The notes beneath the pieces were generated by a model, which was not told the DNA's origin, searched no databases, and saw only the letters and a list, made by a program, of their open reading frames with translations. Both the position numbers and the translations under genes were made by a program. From assembly GCF_036850765.1 (NCBI RefSeq), contig NC_089493.1, positions 129,214,239-129,278,238 on the forward strand: a stretch of DNA of 64,000 bases, read 5' to 3'. This DNA is from Saccopteryx bilineata (taxonomy: Eukaryota; Chordata; Mammalia; Chiroptera; Emballonuridae). Below, in pieces: positions 1 through 11,526 of this stretch (positions within the stretch are counted from its first letter, which is position 1; each line of letters begins with the position of its first letter).

Positions 1-165
1 TTTGAAACCCTGGGCTTGCCTGGTCAATGCACATATGGGAGTTGATGCTTCCAGCTCCTCCCCCCTTCTCTCTCTCTCCTCTCTCTCCCTCTCTGTCTCT
101 CTCTCTCTCTCCTCTCTAAAAATGAATAAATAAAATAAAATAATTATAATAAAAAATAAAATGCT
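1..165 (+). repeat. SINE type B, cut by the window edge
   Basis: The sequence begins inside the tRNA-related part (AAACCCTGGGCTTGCCTGGT), continues through GGCACATATGGGAGTTGATG and a CT-rich tract, and ends in an A-rich tail with AATAAATAAA units. The 5' end with the promoter boxes lies outside the window. Confidence 0.85.
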
Positions 166-185
166 AGACGAAGTCAATTTAAACT

Positions 186-365
186 GACTTCAGGTTCAAC
201 CCTGGTGAGGGGATGCATGAGAAGCAATCAGTGAGTGCACACCTAAATGGAACAAAGTGAAACTACAAGTTGATGAATTAATGCTTCTCGCTCTCACTCT
301 CATTCTCTCTCCCCCCCTTCCTTTCCTCCTCTCTTTCTTAAATCAATAAAAAAAATTTTTAAAGG
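186..365 (+). repeat. Diverged tRNA-SINE fragment
   Basis: A degenerate B-box region (GGTTCAACCCTGGTGAGG) is followed by a body with GAAGCAATCAGTG, a pyrimidine tract and an AATCAATAAA tail. It resembles the older SINE at 37643. No TSD was recognised. Confidence 0.55.
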
Positions 366-435
366 TATATTAATGTATAGAAATCATTTCATCTAGTAAC
401 ATATGTTAAGACAACGTATATAACAAACATAACGA

Positions 436-794
436 GGCCCTGGCCGGTTGGCTCAGTGGTAGAGCATCAGCTTGGCATGTAGAAGTCCCAATTTGATTCC
501 TGGCCAGGCCACACAGAAGCGCCCATCTGCTTCCCCACTCCTCTCCCTCTCCTTTTTCTCTACCTCTTTCTTCCCCTCCCACAGCCAAGGCTCCACTGGA
601 GCCAAAATTGGGCCAGGTGCTGAGGATGGCTCCATGGCCTCCTCCTCCTCAGGTACTAGAATGGCTCCGGTTGCAACAGAGTAGCAGCCCAGATGGGCAG
701 GGAATCACCCTAGTGGGCTTGCTGGGTGGATCCCAGTCTGGCACATGCAGGAGTCTGTCTATCTCCCCACTTCTCACTTCAGAAAAAAAAAAAA
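436..794 (+). repeat. SINE type A
   Basis: Starts GGCCCTGGCCGGTTGGCTCA, has an A-box-like segment, and has a B box that has decayed to ATTTGATTCCTGG. It then shows the type A body (CATCTGCTTCC, CTCCACTGGAGCC, GTGGATCCCAG, GAGTCTGTCT) and a poly-A tail that runs straight into a TG/TA microsatellite. Confidence 0.9.
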
Positions 795-885
795 TGTGTG
801 TATATATATGTATATGTATGTGTGTGTGCGTGTATACACACGCGCACACACATATATAAATATATACATATGTATGTCTATAAAA
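795..885. repeat. TG/TA/CA microsatellite
   Basis: Alternating purine-pyrimidine tract: TG/TA-rich at first, then CA-rich, then TA-rich. The TG and CA halves are partly complementary and could fold back. It probably grew from the A-tail of the preceding SINE. Confidence 0.8.
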
Positions 886-1479
886 TGAATGACATATATG
901 TTAAAATATGAAACCTCAGTTCCCTTGTGTGTATGGTCAGAGAATTAAAATCAATTTTTAAGTTCCTTTTGCCTCCAGTATCTTGTAAATATACATTCTA
1001 TAAATGGTCAGTTAATTCAAATGAAGTATGCTATGAATTCACGAAGCTGCACAAGGCAATAATGTGCTTGTGAGAAAGAGTGTATTTTAATAGATTTTAA
1101 ATTATTTGGAAACCAGGATGTCTCTAATTTTGTATCCACACAATGCCTTGTTGCACATATACTCAACAATATTTGTTAATTTGGTGAGAAAACAACAACT
1201 TGCATTAATCAAGGATTAAGGATAAAACCTTTCATTAAATTTCAACCTATTAATAACTTAAAATATATTAATAATTCTTAGTATGTTAATGAACAGTATA
1301 ATAAATGAAAACATCTTTCTTTGGGAAGATTTTCTCATGGTATTAAGAGAACTTTCTGGGTATCAACAGAATCATAAATTCTAGGAGACCAAAATTATGG
1401 TATATTTGAATTCATCATAGATGCCCTAAAAGTTACTTTTATTTAAAAAAGAAAATCAAAGGGTAAGGTTTCCTCCCCC
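886..1479. other. AT-rich intronic DNA, nothing recognised
   Basis: No open frame, repeat family or structured element was recognised. It is presumed to be ordinary NPTN intron 1 sequence. Confidence 0.5.
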
Positions 1480-1928
1480 AACCCCCGTATGGATGGACCT
1501 AGAAAGCATTATGCTAAGTAAAATACACCAGTCAGAGAAAGACAAGTACTATATGATTTCACTTATATGTGAAATCTAAAATGAAGTAATGCGCGAAACA
1601 GAGACAAACTCACAGATAAAGAGCGGGCTGACAGCTGTGGGACACTGGGTTGGGGGGATTGGTAGGATGTAAGCTTGGAGGGATTGAGCAAAAAAACAAA
1701 AATAAAGAAAAAACTCATGGACAAAAGCAACAGTGTGGTGACTAGAGGGATGGAGGTGAGGGAGGGTAGAGGAGGGTGGGGAGATAAATGGTGATGAACA
1801 GAGACTTGAGACTTGGGGTGGTGAACACACAATACAATCAGTGTACAGACATGTTGTGGAATTGTGCACCTGAAACGTGTAATTTTTAAAAGTGTGACTC
1901 CAATAAATTCAATAGAAAGAAAAAAAAT
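1480..1928 (+). mobile_element. L1 LINE 3' end (5'-truncated)
   Basis: Typical L1 3' sequence: ATGGATGGACCTAGAAAGCA, then GTATTATGCTAAGTA-like and TATGATTTCACTTATATGTG segments, then the 3' UTR (GTGCACCTGAAACGTGTAAT) and an A-rich end. Only the last part of ORF2 and the 3' UTR remain. Open frames on the opposite strand here are chance. Confidence 0.8.
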
Positions 1929-2654
1929 CAAATTCCTAATGTCAGTTTGTCTCCTTGCCATGCACCCACTAATTCTAACATGCAAGTGTAAAATTGATTT
2001 TTGACTTGAGATTTTACTTAATACTTAGAACACAACTTTCCCATTCTTTTCTAATGAGGTAATGAGGTTGCCCATCACCAATTCTAAAAGAAGGAAATTC
2101 AGATTCCCTGTAAACCTCCTAGAATCAAAAACAAAGAGCCTAGAAATCTTTCTTTGAAAAGACAACCTTTTAAAACTGTCTTAGGGGTTAAAAAAATTTT
2201 TTTTCACAATTACTGAACACATAACTGTCTCTGAAAGCAAATTCATTATAACAGTGGCTAATCTTTATGTCAGACATAATGCAAAGTGTATTATATAATC
2301 TAATTTACTACATAAAAAGACAGTCTACCCCTTCAGGTTGTCACTGCCATTCTACAGATGTACAGAGACAGGGTGCACACCCTGGAAGTTACAATCTAGA
2401 GCTCAGAACACTGCCCTATACTGCCCCACTGACAGCAATGCTTTGTTAACTATGGGCAATCAGGACTAAATGACATTCTATGTACATTATTTAATTCAAA
2501 AACTTTCTTTTCTTAGAGTAACTGTCAAACAGCACATTCTACTTCTTTCTCATCAATATTACCAGTTCAAGCCTTTTTTATCACTACACATCCATCCCCA
2601 ATTATCTAAATTTCCTACATGGCAATTCTATGCGGGCCTGTGAGTTTAAAAAAT
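1929..2654. other. Intronic DNA, nothing firm recognised
   Basis: A weak MIR-like stretch may lie near 2265-2400 (CATTCTACAGATGTACAGAGACAGG resembles the MIR core), but it is too diverged to call. Confidence 0.4.
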
Positions 2655-3003
2655 ATTTGGCCCTAGCGTGCGGAGGACCCGGGTTCGATTCCCGGCCAGG
2701 GCACACAGGAGAAGCGCCCATTTGCTTCTCCACCCCTCCGCCGCGCTTTCCTCTCTGTATCTCTTTCCCTCCCGCAGCCAAGGCTCCATTGGAGCAAAGA
2801 TGGCCCGGGTGCTGGGGATGGCTCTGTGGCCTCTGCCTCAGGCGCTAGAATGGCTCTGGTCGCAATATGGCGACGCCCAGGATGAGCAGAGCATCGCCCC
2901 CTGGTGGGCGTGCCGGGTGGATCCCGGTTGGGCGCATGCGGGAGTCTGTCTGACTGTCTCTCCCCGTTTCCAGCTTCAGAAAAATGAAAAAAAAAAAAAA
3001 AAA
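2655..3003 (+). repeat. SINE type A lacking its A-box segment
   Basis: The 5' end reads GGCCCTAGCGTGCGGAGGAC. It jumps from the first bases of the consensus to the sequence after the A box, so about 30 bp carrying GGTTGGCTCAGCGGTAGAGC are missing. The B box (GGGTTCGATTCCCGG) and the body are near-consensus and the tail is poly-A. A short shared CCCT/CCT at the junction suggests a microhomology deletion, in this copy or in its source. Confidence 0.9.
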
Positions 3004-3024
3004 TTTGGCAATACTAATTGTAAA

Positions 3025-3845
3025 CATGGTAGGCAGTTAGACCTGAGCAGAGTAAGGACAATGGGCCAGGTACAGAAGGTCACCAGGGTGGAAAGCCCTG
3101 GGTGGCTAGCAACGTGCAAAACTAGGAAAACCTTCCCTCCCCTAGCCTATGGCTGGCCATACAGTTTGGAACCCCTCAGCTTTCCACCCCTGGCATGTTG
3201 CTAGTATGTGCTAGACCCCCTTGGAGTAGGAACAAGGGGCCCAGGAATGGCCTCATGTGGCTTCCATGGGGGGACCTTGTACAACCACCCCTTAAGCATT
3301 CATACTTAAGGATAACATCTAGGTCTCAGTTGTATTTCAGCTTCAGGTCCAGAAAAGCAGCAAAACCAGACAAGCGATGACATGGCAGCCCTCAGGACCC
3401 ACTTGCACTGACTGATGACCCCTTGCCCTGGCACAGACCAATCACTGGAGACCACAACGCTGAAGGGACACGCTTGGAAAGCTGATGAATACTCTTTTGA
3501 GATCCTCCCCTAGGACCTCCCCTAAAGTCCCATCCTTAAAAGCCCTAGGACAGAGTAGCCAGTGGGTTCTCCCTCTCAGGAGCCCCTGCTCACCTTCCCT
3601 GTCCCCCTCCTCTTCTCCCAGGTGTGTTACCTTTACTCTTCTCACTCTTAAACTCCAAGGGCTCTTCTTTTGCCTCTGTAACTTGTTTCCTAAACCCATT
3701 TCTTCTACGACTCACTTCTCCTACCTGTGACTTCTAAATAAACTTTCTCTTATAGTTTGAGTCTTGACTCTGAATTCTTTCTTAGCCAGAACTCAAGTAC
3801 CAAGGTTGCCAAACCAAGGTCGGGTCTGACTCCACCAGAAGCTAT
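3025..3845 (+). mobile_element. Probable solo LTR of an ERV class I-type element
   Basis: An 0.8-kb non-tRNA repeat-like unit. It has a TATA-like CTTAAAAGCC near 3535, a pyrimidine-rich stretch, AATAAA at about 3736 and a U5-like end (CTTGACTCTGAATTCTTTCT). The layout is that of an LTR in plus orientation. Exact ends and TSD were not found, so the boundaries are approximate and the family is not named. Confidence 0.5.
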
Positions 3846-4676
3846 AATTTAGTTGTAGAACCCTTACTGAATCCTTTTCATTAATGTTCTATTCACTAAA
3901 AATCTGCTCCCTCCTCATTTCCTCAGGAAATCCCAAAATCCAGTCAGCAATCCAAATCTCTTCTCTCCTTTCACAATTACCTCTTATTTGCACACTCCAT
4001 CATCTTGCTTCAGGCCCTCACCATCTCGTAACTCCACAGTGAGGAGGATGGTCGGGCTATGTTACTCTCCTAGCTGTCCCAGGAATCATACACATGGCTA
4101 AGATATTACACGTGTGAACACTCAAGATTTCCACCAAAAAGATACCCTAAAGATAAAAATACAGTAATATATTGCTCTTCTACATTTCAAGAAGCTTTTC
4201 ACTGTGTGCAATGAAAGGCACTCTTGGTTAGCAAATTTCTACATCCAGAATTTAGTCATTATCAACATAAGTCAACATAATTCTTTGAGACAATTAGCAA
4301 CAACACATGTATTCTAGAGGCTCCGTACACTTATATGAATGAAACTGTCATTCCAATTACTATATTCAAAATAGGAAGGCTCTCAATACCAAGATGAATT
4401 ATAATCAATACCACTAAAGCACTACAGTCTGTAAATGAGATGTTTACAGGGAACGAGCTTTGAAAGGGTGTACATCAAACTACTAAAAGTGCTTATTCCT
4501 GGGGAAGGGGATTAAAGGGGTTAAAAAGAGAGCTTTAATATTTTACTTTCACCACCTCAATATTACTTGAAACTATTATATAAGCAAATCATTTCATAAT
4601 GTTTTAAAATCCAATAACACTGTCCTTTTTTTCAAAAACTTAAATGAAATAATTCCATGTTAAAATGTTGGTTAAC
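3846..4676. other. Intronic DNA, nothing recognised
   Basis: Low-complexity-poor, AT-rich sequence without open frames or recognisable repeats. Confidence 0.5.
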
Positions 4677-5056
4677 GGCCCTGGCCGGTTGGCTCAGCGG
4701 TAGAGCGTCGGCCTGGCGTGCGGGGGACCCGGGTTCGATTCCCGGCCAGGGCACATAGGAGAAGCGCCCATTTGCTTCTCCACCCCCGCCCCCCCTCCTT
4801 CCTCTCTGTCTCTCTCTTCCCCTCCCGCAGCGAGGCTCCATTGGAGCAAAGATGGCCCGGGCGCTGGGGATGGCTCCTTGGCCTCTGCCCCAGGCGCTAG
4901 AGTGGCTCTGGTCGCGGCAGAGCGACGCCCCCTGGTGGGCAGAGCGTAGCCCCTGGTGGGCGTGCCGGGTGGATCCCGGTCGGGCGCATGCGGGAGTCTG
5001 TCTGACTGTCTCTCCCCGTTTCCAGATTCAGAAAGAAAAAGGAAAAAAAAAAAAAA
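4677..5056 (+). repeat. SINE type A, full length, young
   Basis: Near-consensus copy with A box (TTGGCTCAGCGGTAGAGCG), B box (GGGTTCGATTCCCGG), full body and poly-A tail. The flanks AAAATGTTGGTTAAC and AAAATGTTGATTAAC form a TSD with one mismatch, which supports L1-mediated insertion. Confidence 0.93.
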
Positions 5057-6488
5057 TGTTGATTAACCACTATCTAAGGCAGGAAGGTTCATCCTCTTCA
5101 CTAAGTCTCTTCTTGAGGGACTATTTGACTTCATTAAATTCTGGACAAAGATGGCTAGCAAGCTTATATATCTGGTTACCTTGGGCTCAGCTGGTACTAC
5201 TAAGCCTGTCAAGTATTTCCAATGGTGTATTTTGAGAGTTTAAAATTTGATCCAACTCTAGAGCTCTTTCAGTGACAGATAGTGTTGCAGAATGGTAAGT
5301 AAGGTGACACTCTTAAGACACTACTAAAAACACATTCCACTCAAATTCTTTTCCAATTCTGACTTTTAACAGCTGCTAAACTATACATACCTCTTAATGA
5401 AATACAAAGGCCAGCAAGCTAACACTTCCACTGGTAAACTGTGAGTAAGCTTCACTCTTGCTCAATATTGTTCCTACAGTAAGAACTACTCCTCGGTATG
5501 CTCTAGTGCAGTTTTCTTTTTCCTTTCATGCACATTAAAATTTGCCCTTTCATTCTACAGCTATAAAATCTGATTACCCCTAGCACCACCCATACCCCAT
5601 AATTGAATTTTAATGCCTACCTGCCATTAGGTAGCACATTATATGCTCTATGTGCAGACCTTCCAGTGTTTCCTGTGCACTCCACAGTAAGAGGCAGCCT
5701 TGCAGGGAAACGCTGGACTGCACCAGCCCACGGCAAGTGCCCCACAGTTCGCAATCAATACTCCTTCCTAGCTACCTGCCTCGGAGTCTATCTGCACGGA
5801 GGTCCTAAGTTGCTTCAGGAATTAATGTCCTGTGTAACTAGGTCTTGAAGACTAGCTGATTGGTTTCTAAGAAATATGGACATTATGGTCCTGTGAGGAT
5901 TAAAAGATTAAAAAGAGCATGTTAGCAAATCTCCACCATACAAAGAAAACCATCAAACAGCTAATAGGAAAAGCAAAAATACCTGGAAGTCACATATGCA
6001 AATATATCAGCTCAAAAACCAGTCAACTAAACTTTATATTTTACAAATTTAATAGAATCTGCCACCCCTCTGCCTCAAAAGGATTCAAATAACAAGACAA
6101 AAACTGTGAAAGTTCCAAATGTTTACCTAAACCAGCTGACCTAAACACAACTGAAGATAGATACCAGAAGGGACAAGACCAGGTAGCATGGGTAAGAAGA
6201 AACTAATAGTAAGATAGGAGAAAGAGAAGAGGAAAAAAGGACTTTATAAAAAATAATATATACATAACCAAAGCGTAGGGCTCTGACAAAATTCAAAATC
6301 ATATTGTGGAGAAAAACAAAGATGAACAACAGAATCATGAGGGTACAAATAAAGGAAGAAAGCACATGCTTCTTGTACTGCTTTAACAATTTAGATCATT
6401 ATTAATTACTAAAAACAAAAAAAGTAAAAGTTAAAAAAACTTCCTGCTGCTTAAGTATAAAAACAAAATTACAGAAAAACGAATGTGC
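5057..6488. other. Intronic DNA, nothing recognised
   Basis: No repeat family, RNA gene or open frame of note was recognised over 1.4 kb. Confidence 0.5.
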
Positions 6489-6496
6489 CTCTAAAG

Positions 6497-6681
6497 CAGC
6501 GTTTTTCAGAAATTGCGTGCAGGTTCGTGAGAGAGTTAACCTCCCTGATGTTGTAGGAAGATCTTGACCTAATGATATTATTTGAACTCGCTTATGCTTA
6601 GGGTGATTTCTGCCTTAGCAGCCCCTCAAATAATTCTCCTGTTTTCACCAGGCCCCAAGTGTAAAAGGTTGTAAACCACTG
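6497..6681 (+). mobile_element. Non-autonomous hAT element (MITE), family 1
   Basis: A 185-bp element starting CAGCGTTTTTCA and ending GTAAACCACTG. It is flanked on both sides by a perfect 8-bp duplication CTCTAAAG (6489-6496 and 6682-6689), as expected for hAT transposition. It has no coding capacity. A second copy lies at 27183-27393 in the opposite orientation. Confidence 0.85.
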
Positions 6682-6689
6682 CTCTAAAG

Positions 6690-7140
6690 CATTTTCTAAG
6701 AACCAAAACATGGAACTTTAAACAGTCATGCAAATTGGGGATGGGGAATCATACACCAGAGTTTCCTAGCAAAAATCATGTTACTGCCCACACATGTTTT
6801 TGTACCAGTTTCTTGTATGAAATGTAGCCTTTGATTTCTGTGCCATCAAACAAGCTCTCCTGGATGTATGCACATCAATGGCAACAGGAGAGGCGTCTCA
6901 CTTGACTGCAGCCTCCTAAAGACTGCTTCACAAGGGTGGCTCTTTCTAATTTGGGGAGTGGGTGGGAGGCAGGGCAGTACAGCAATCTGCATCCTCTTCC
7001 TCTTCCTTAGGGTTATAGCTGTTTCTTATTCTGTTCAAGTTGCCATAGCGGGGGTTATGAAAGGTTAGGTCTGCAGCTCCTGACTGGGTCCTGTATCTAC
7101 TTTTATTTTGTATTTCTGGTCTGTGAAAAATCAACATTTA
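6690..7140. other. Intronic DNA, nothing recognised
   Basis: No feature was recognised between the hAT MITE and the next SINE. Confidence 0.5.
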
Positions 7141-7468
7141 GCCTGACCAGGCAGTAGTGCAGTGGATAGAGCATTGGACTGGGATGCGGAGGACCCAGGT
7201 TTGAGACCCGAGGTCGCCAGCTTGAGTGCAGGCTCATCTGGTTTGAGCAAAGCTCACCAGCTTGGACCCAAGGTCGCTGGCTTGAGCAAGGAGTTACTCA
7301 GTCTGCTGAAGGTCCACGGTCAAGGCACATGTGAGAAAGCAATCAATGAACAACTATAAGGTGTTGCAACGAAAAACTAATGATTGATGCTTCTCATCTC
7401 TCTGTTCCTGTCTATCTGTCCCTATCTGTCCCTCTCTCTCTCTGTAAAAAAAAATAAAAATTTTAAAA
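7141..7468 (+). repeat. SINE type C
   Basis: Starts GCCTGACCAGGCAGTAGTGC and carries GATAGAGCATTGGACTGGGA, a B-box-like GGTTTGAGACCC and the type C body (CAGCTTGAGTGCAGGCTCAT, CAATCAATGAACAACTA). It ends in an A-rich tail. AAAAATCAACATTTA flanks both sides as a TSD. Confidence 0.9.
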
Positions 7469-7874
7469 AATCAACATTTAATAAAGGAATCTCACTTTAG
7501 AGGAAAATACAAATCATGTTGCTAAATTTCTAACGCAAGCAACAACTGTAAAAACATATTTTTATGGTATAATCTATTTTTGAAGGTGCAATCAAGTACT
7601 GTAGTAAAAGCAAAACTACCTGCTCCTACAGCACTTCAAAGATAAATATCGCACTAAGGAACTGTCATTCCTATGCTAAGGTTGAGAGCTAACTTGAAAG
7701 GCTGAAGAGGCTGATCTACTGACCGTTAGGAATCACTAAGTGCTACAAGCATCAGGCTCCTAACAGCTTTAAACATGATCAGGCTCCAAGAGCTTCAAAT
7801 GGTAGGTAGGCTGTGTATTAATCAAAAATTTATTTTTAATTACCTCCTTGCTTCTGTTAAAAATAAGAAGGGAC

Positions 7875-8046
7875 AGCCCTGGCTGGGTAGCTCAGTTGGT
7901 TAGAGTGTCATCTTGATACACTGAGGTTGAGGGTTCATTCTATCCTTGGTCAGGACACATACAATAATCAACCAATGAATGCATAAATAAATAAATCCGT
8001 GTTTCTTTGTCTCTCTCTAAAATCAATAAATAAAATTTTTTAAAAA
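7875..8046 (+). repeat. Older tRNA-SINE, type D (VES-like)
   Basis: GCCCTGGCTGGGTAGCTCAG begins a tRNA-like head, followed by GGACACATACAATAATCAAC and a CT-rich tract with AATAAATAAA tail. It is more diverged than types A to C. The similarity to classic bat VES SINEs is from memory. Confidence 0.75.
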
Positions 8047-8059
8047 ATATAATATATAA

Positions 8060-8366
8060 CTTGACTGGTAGTAGTGCAGTGGATAGAGCATTGACCTGGG
8101 ATGGTGGGGTCCCAGGAACGAAACACTAAGGTTGCCTGCTTGTACGTGGAGTCATCAGTTTGAGCATGGGATTTTCAGCATGATCCCATGGTTGCTGGCT
8201 TGAGCCGAAGGTCAATGGCTTGAGCAAGGGGTCAATGACTCAGCTTAAGCTCCCCCAGTCAAGGTATGTAAGAGAAACAATCAATGAACAATTAAAGTGA
8301 AGCAACTACAAGTTCTCATCTCTCTCCTTTCCTGTCTCTTTCCCTTAAAAAAAAAAATTAAAAAGG
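8060..8366 (+). repeat. SINE type C, diverged
   Basis: Starts CTTGACTGGTAGTAGTGCAG and shows the type C body in order (GATAGAGCATTGACCTGGGA, GGTTGCTGGCTTGAGC, CAATCAATGAACAATTA), ending poly-A. It is clearly older than the copy at 7141. Confidence 0.8.
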
Positions 8367-8546
8367 TAAAAATTCACTAATAAAAAAATTTCAAATTAAA
8401 CTACAAAACAATTCAAATCAAACCATTAAACTACAAAATACATAGCTATTTAGCAAAAGATTAAAAAGCAAACCAAGACAACTGTATTTGTGGCAGAGAG
8501 AAAATCTTAATCAAGCATGGATATTCTGTCAGGTATCAGGTAGGTC

Positions 8547-8741
8547 AGCGGTTGGCAAACTCATTAGTCAACAGAACCAAATATCAATAGTACAATGATT
8601 GAAATTTCTTTGAGAGCCAAATTTTTTAAACTTAAACTATATAGGTAGGTACATTCCTTATCAAGGTAGCGCCCACACGTGGTATTTTGTGGAAGAGCCA
8701 CACTCAATGGGCCAAAGAGCCGCAGTTTGCCAATCAGACTA
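8547..8741. mobile_element. Non-autonomous hAT element (MITE), family 2
   Basis: Begins CAGCGGTTGGCAAACTC and ends CAGTTTGCCAATCAG, so the ends are imperfect inverted repeats of about 14 bp. The interior has no coding capacity. An 8-bp TSD could not be resolved cleanly (both flanks contain TAGGT). Confidence 0.65.
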
Positions 8742-8855
8742 GGTGATTTATGTATGCAATCTCATTCTAACCACCACCCTGTGAGCTATGTATTATTCCT
8801 AATAGATAGAAGAGAAATCAGAATAAGAGTCGCCAAAAATCAGGACTCTTGGGCT
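8742..8855 (+). repeat. Possible MIR SINE fragment
   Basis: CAATCTCATTCTAACCACCA followed by CCTGTGAGCTATGTATTATT resembles the MIR core in its decayed form. Weak call. Confidence 0.4.
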
Positions 8856-9923
8856 TCAGGAGAATATTATATTCATAATATAATCCTTTTATATTATATA
8901 TGAATATAATTATAATCATAACATAATCCTTTGGTGAAAAGGATGCAAAATGGGGTCTTACTGATGAGCACAGGATTTTTATTTGACCAGCACAGTATTT
9001 TAAAAGTCCAATTTCCAGTGTTTTCCGTCAAAGCATGAATTGTAGTCTCCAGTTTAGCAAATGTTACTTGCCTAGGTTACTGCAGTAAGTTTACAATTCC
9101 TGCTTTAAAGCATTTTTTTTTTAAATCTAAACAAGTGAATAGCTGCTCTCCTTGCCTCCCCATTACTAAAAGAGGTGTGGCTTTGAGCAATGGCTATCCT
9201 GGCACTAACTAGGTGCTGTAACCCCGTGTCAGAGGGCACTTACAAGTGCCGGGTCAAAGTGGAGATACTCTTAACAGGGGCTGCTCTATCTTTTATAGTG
9301 CACTTTGAAAATCTGTGTGTGTATTTCCACTTGGCACGATTCTGAGACAGCCCTAGTGGCCTTCAGTTGTCTGGAACAAGGGATTCTCAATATACCACAA
9401 AATAGGAAATGATTTGTACAACAAAGAACTGTCGTTTTTTCCTACACAACTTTCAAATGACATTCAAGATGGAAAACTTGTTCTGAGCCTAGAACCTTAG
9501 TAAGTTTTAAATATATACAATGGTTTTAATCATCACTGTTTTCCAGGAATGTAAGTACTGTGTAAAGTGAGGAAAGATTTGGAACTTTACCTAGAGTCGT
9601 TCACCTTTTCAGAAAATCCATATCAATAGCAGTGCACCCTATACTGAGTCACCACTACCAGCACAACTGTACTGGTCAGCATTAGCAGCTGTCACATTCT
9701 TGATTTTTCTATATATGGATATACACTTCACTGTCTTTCTCTGTAGCCATGCCTATGCATTTACAGACTGAACTAAGATATTTTATTGTAAGTTCCTTCC
9801 TCCTTTATATTACATTGAAGCCACTACATATTCTTTTCTTAATAATGTGTACTGAATTTCACTTCAGGATACTAAAGTGAACTTATGAAAATGTGTTATA
9901 AAAAAAGGACATATATAGATACT
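8856..9923. other. Intronic DNA, nothing recognised
   Basis: AT-rich palindromic ATTATATTCATAATATAATC-type sequence at 8868-8930; otherwise no recognisable element over about 1 kb. Confidence 0.5.
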
Positions 9924-10100
9924 TGCCCTGAGGTAGCTCAGTTGGTTAGAGCATTGTCCTAACATGCCAAGGTTGTGGGTTCCATCCCCAATCAGGGAAC
10001 ATACAAGAAATCAACCAATTAATGCATAAGTAAGTGGAACAACAAAACAAAGTTCCTCTCTCTCTCAAAATCAATAAACAAAAATTTTTTATAAAGATAA
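9924..10100 (+). repeat. Older tRNA-SINE, type D
   Basis: TTGCCCTGAGGTAGCTCAGT gives an A-box-like head. GGAACATACAAGAAATCAAC and the AATCAATAAAC tail follow. Diverged copy. Confidence 0.75.
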
Positions 10101-10593
10101 ATATGACTTTACTTTTGGTCACCCACTAGGAGGAAGGCAATGAGGCGTAGAGTAACAGGGTGTCCCTATAACTAGACTTAACTTGACAGCAGTACTGAGA
10201 AGCACACACTTCAAATTTTATGGAAATTTATTATCAATCTTTCTTAGTAGAGGTGGATAATTCAGTGGAAAGGCCAGTCGGCTAACGATGACTTGAAATG
10301 CACATTTTATGATATAAATGGTTTGTCAGAAAAACCATCCTTGAAATAACCTGGTCTTTCTCTTCAGTACTTTATTTTCTTCTTCACTTTCCTATGACCC
10401 ACCAGAGCTGCAGCTGACCTCTTAAAGAGAAACATTTTATAAGTACCAGGCCATACAACTCCAAATTATACATATATACCACTTTATAATACAGCAGTTT
10501 AAAAAGCATTTTTCCATACATTCTCATGTAATCTCATAGAAACCTTATGGGAATCAAGGGTTATACTAATTTTAAACATAGAAACCAGCCCTG
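10101..10593. other. Intronic DNA, nothing recognised
   Basis: No element was recognised before the SINE pair that follows. Confidence 0.5.
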
Positions 10594-10968
10594 GGCCCTG
10601 GCCGGTTAGCTCAGTGGTAGAGCGTCGGCCTGGCATGCAGGAGTCCCGGGTTCGATTCCCGACCAGGGCACACAGAAGAAGTGCCCATCTGCTTCTCCAT
10701 CCTCCCCTCTCCTTTCTCTCTGTCTCTCTCTTCCCCTCCCGCAGCCAAGGCTCCAGTGGAGCAAAGTTGGCCCGGGCGCTGAGGATGGCTCTATGGCCTC
10801 GGCCTCAGGAGCTAGAATGACTCTGGTTGCAACAGAGCAACACCCCAGACAGACAGAGCATCGCCCCCTGGTGGGCAAGCCTGGTGGATCCCGGTCAGGC
10901 GCATGCGGGAGTCTGTCTGACTGCCTCCCCATTTCCAGCTTCGGAAAAATGCAAAAAAAAAAAAAAAA
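10594..10968 (+). repeat. SINE type A (first of a tandem pair)
   Basis: Near-consensus type A copy with both promoter boxes (TTAGCTCAGTGGTAGAGCG; GGGTTCGATTCCCG) and a poly-A tail. The flank before it (CATAGAAACCA) reappears after the second SINE at 11370. This suggests that it inserted first and the second copy later landed in its A-tail. Confidence 0.9.
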
Positions 10969-10987
10969 GACCAAAAAAAACCCCCAC

Positions 10988-11370
10988 AGCCCTGGCTGGT
11001 TGGCTCAGTGGTAGAGCATTGACCTGGCGTGCAAGAGTCCCGGGTTCGATTTCCGGCCAGGGCAGACAGGAGAAGCGCCCATCTGCTTCTCCACCCCTCC
11101 TCCCCTTCTCCTTCCTCTCTGTCTCTCTTTTCCCTTCCGCAGCCAAGACTCCATGGGAGCAAAGATGGCCCGGGCATTGAGGATGGCTCTGTGGCCTCTG
11201 CCTCAGACGCTAGAATGGCTCTGGTTACAACAGAGCTACGCCCCAGATGACCAGAGCATTGCCCCCTGGTGGGCGTGCCAGGTGGATCCCGACTGGGCGC
11301 ATGCGGGAGTCTGTCTGACTAACTCCCCGTTTCCAACTTCAGAAAACTACAAAAAAAAAAAAAAAAAAAA
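10988..11370 (+). repeat. SINE type A inserted in the A-tail of the previous copy
   Basis: AGCCCTGGCTGGTTGGCTCA head, B box GGGTTCGATTTCCGG, full body and long poly-A. Followed by ACCATAGAAACCATAGG, which contains the TSD of the outer copy. Confidence 0.9.
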
Positions 11371-11526
11371 CCATAGAAACCATAGGAACTAAAATGGAAA
11401 TAGAATTTGGGCTACTGCCAAATCCAGTGTTTTTTCTACTCCACTCCATTGTCCCAGAAAATGACCTATTTAACATAGTTTTGTATTCACATTTTACATT
11501 TACAATGGTGACAGAAATTAAGAATT

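Noticed and set aside
4677..4750. tRNA gene-like sequence with A and B boxes
   Set aside because: It is the head of a type A SINE: body, poly-A tail and TSD follow. The same applies to all similar heads in the window.
10606..11177. Overlapping 100-120 codon open frames on both strands
   Set aside because: They lie in tandem type A SINEs. The recurring peptides (for example GCGRGRERQR) are SINE translations seen at many loci.
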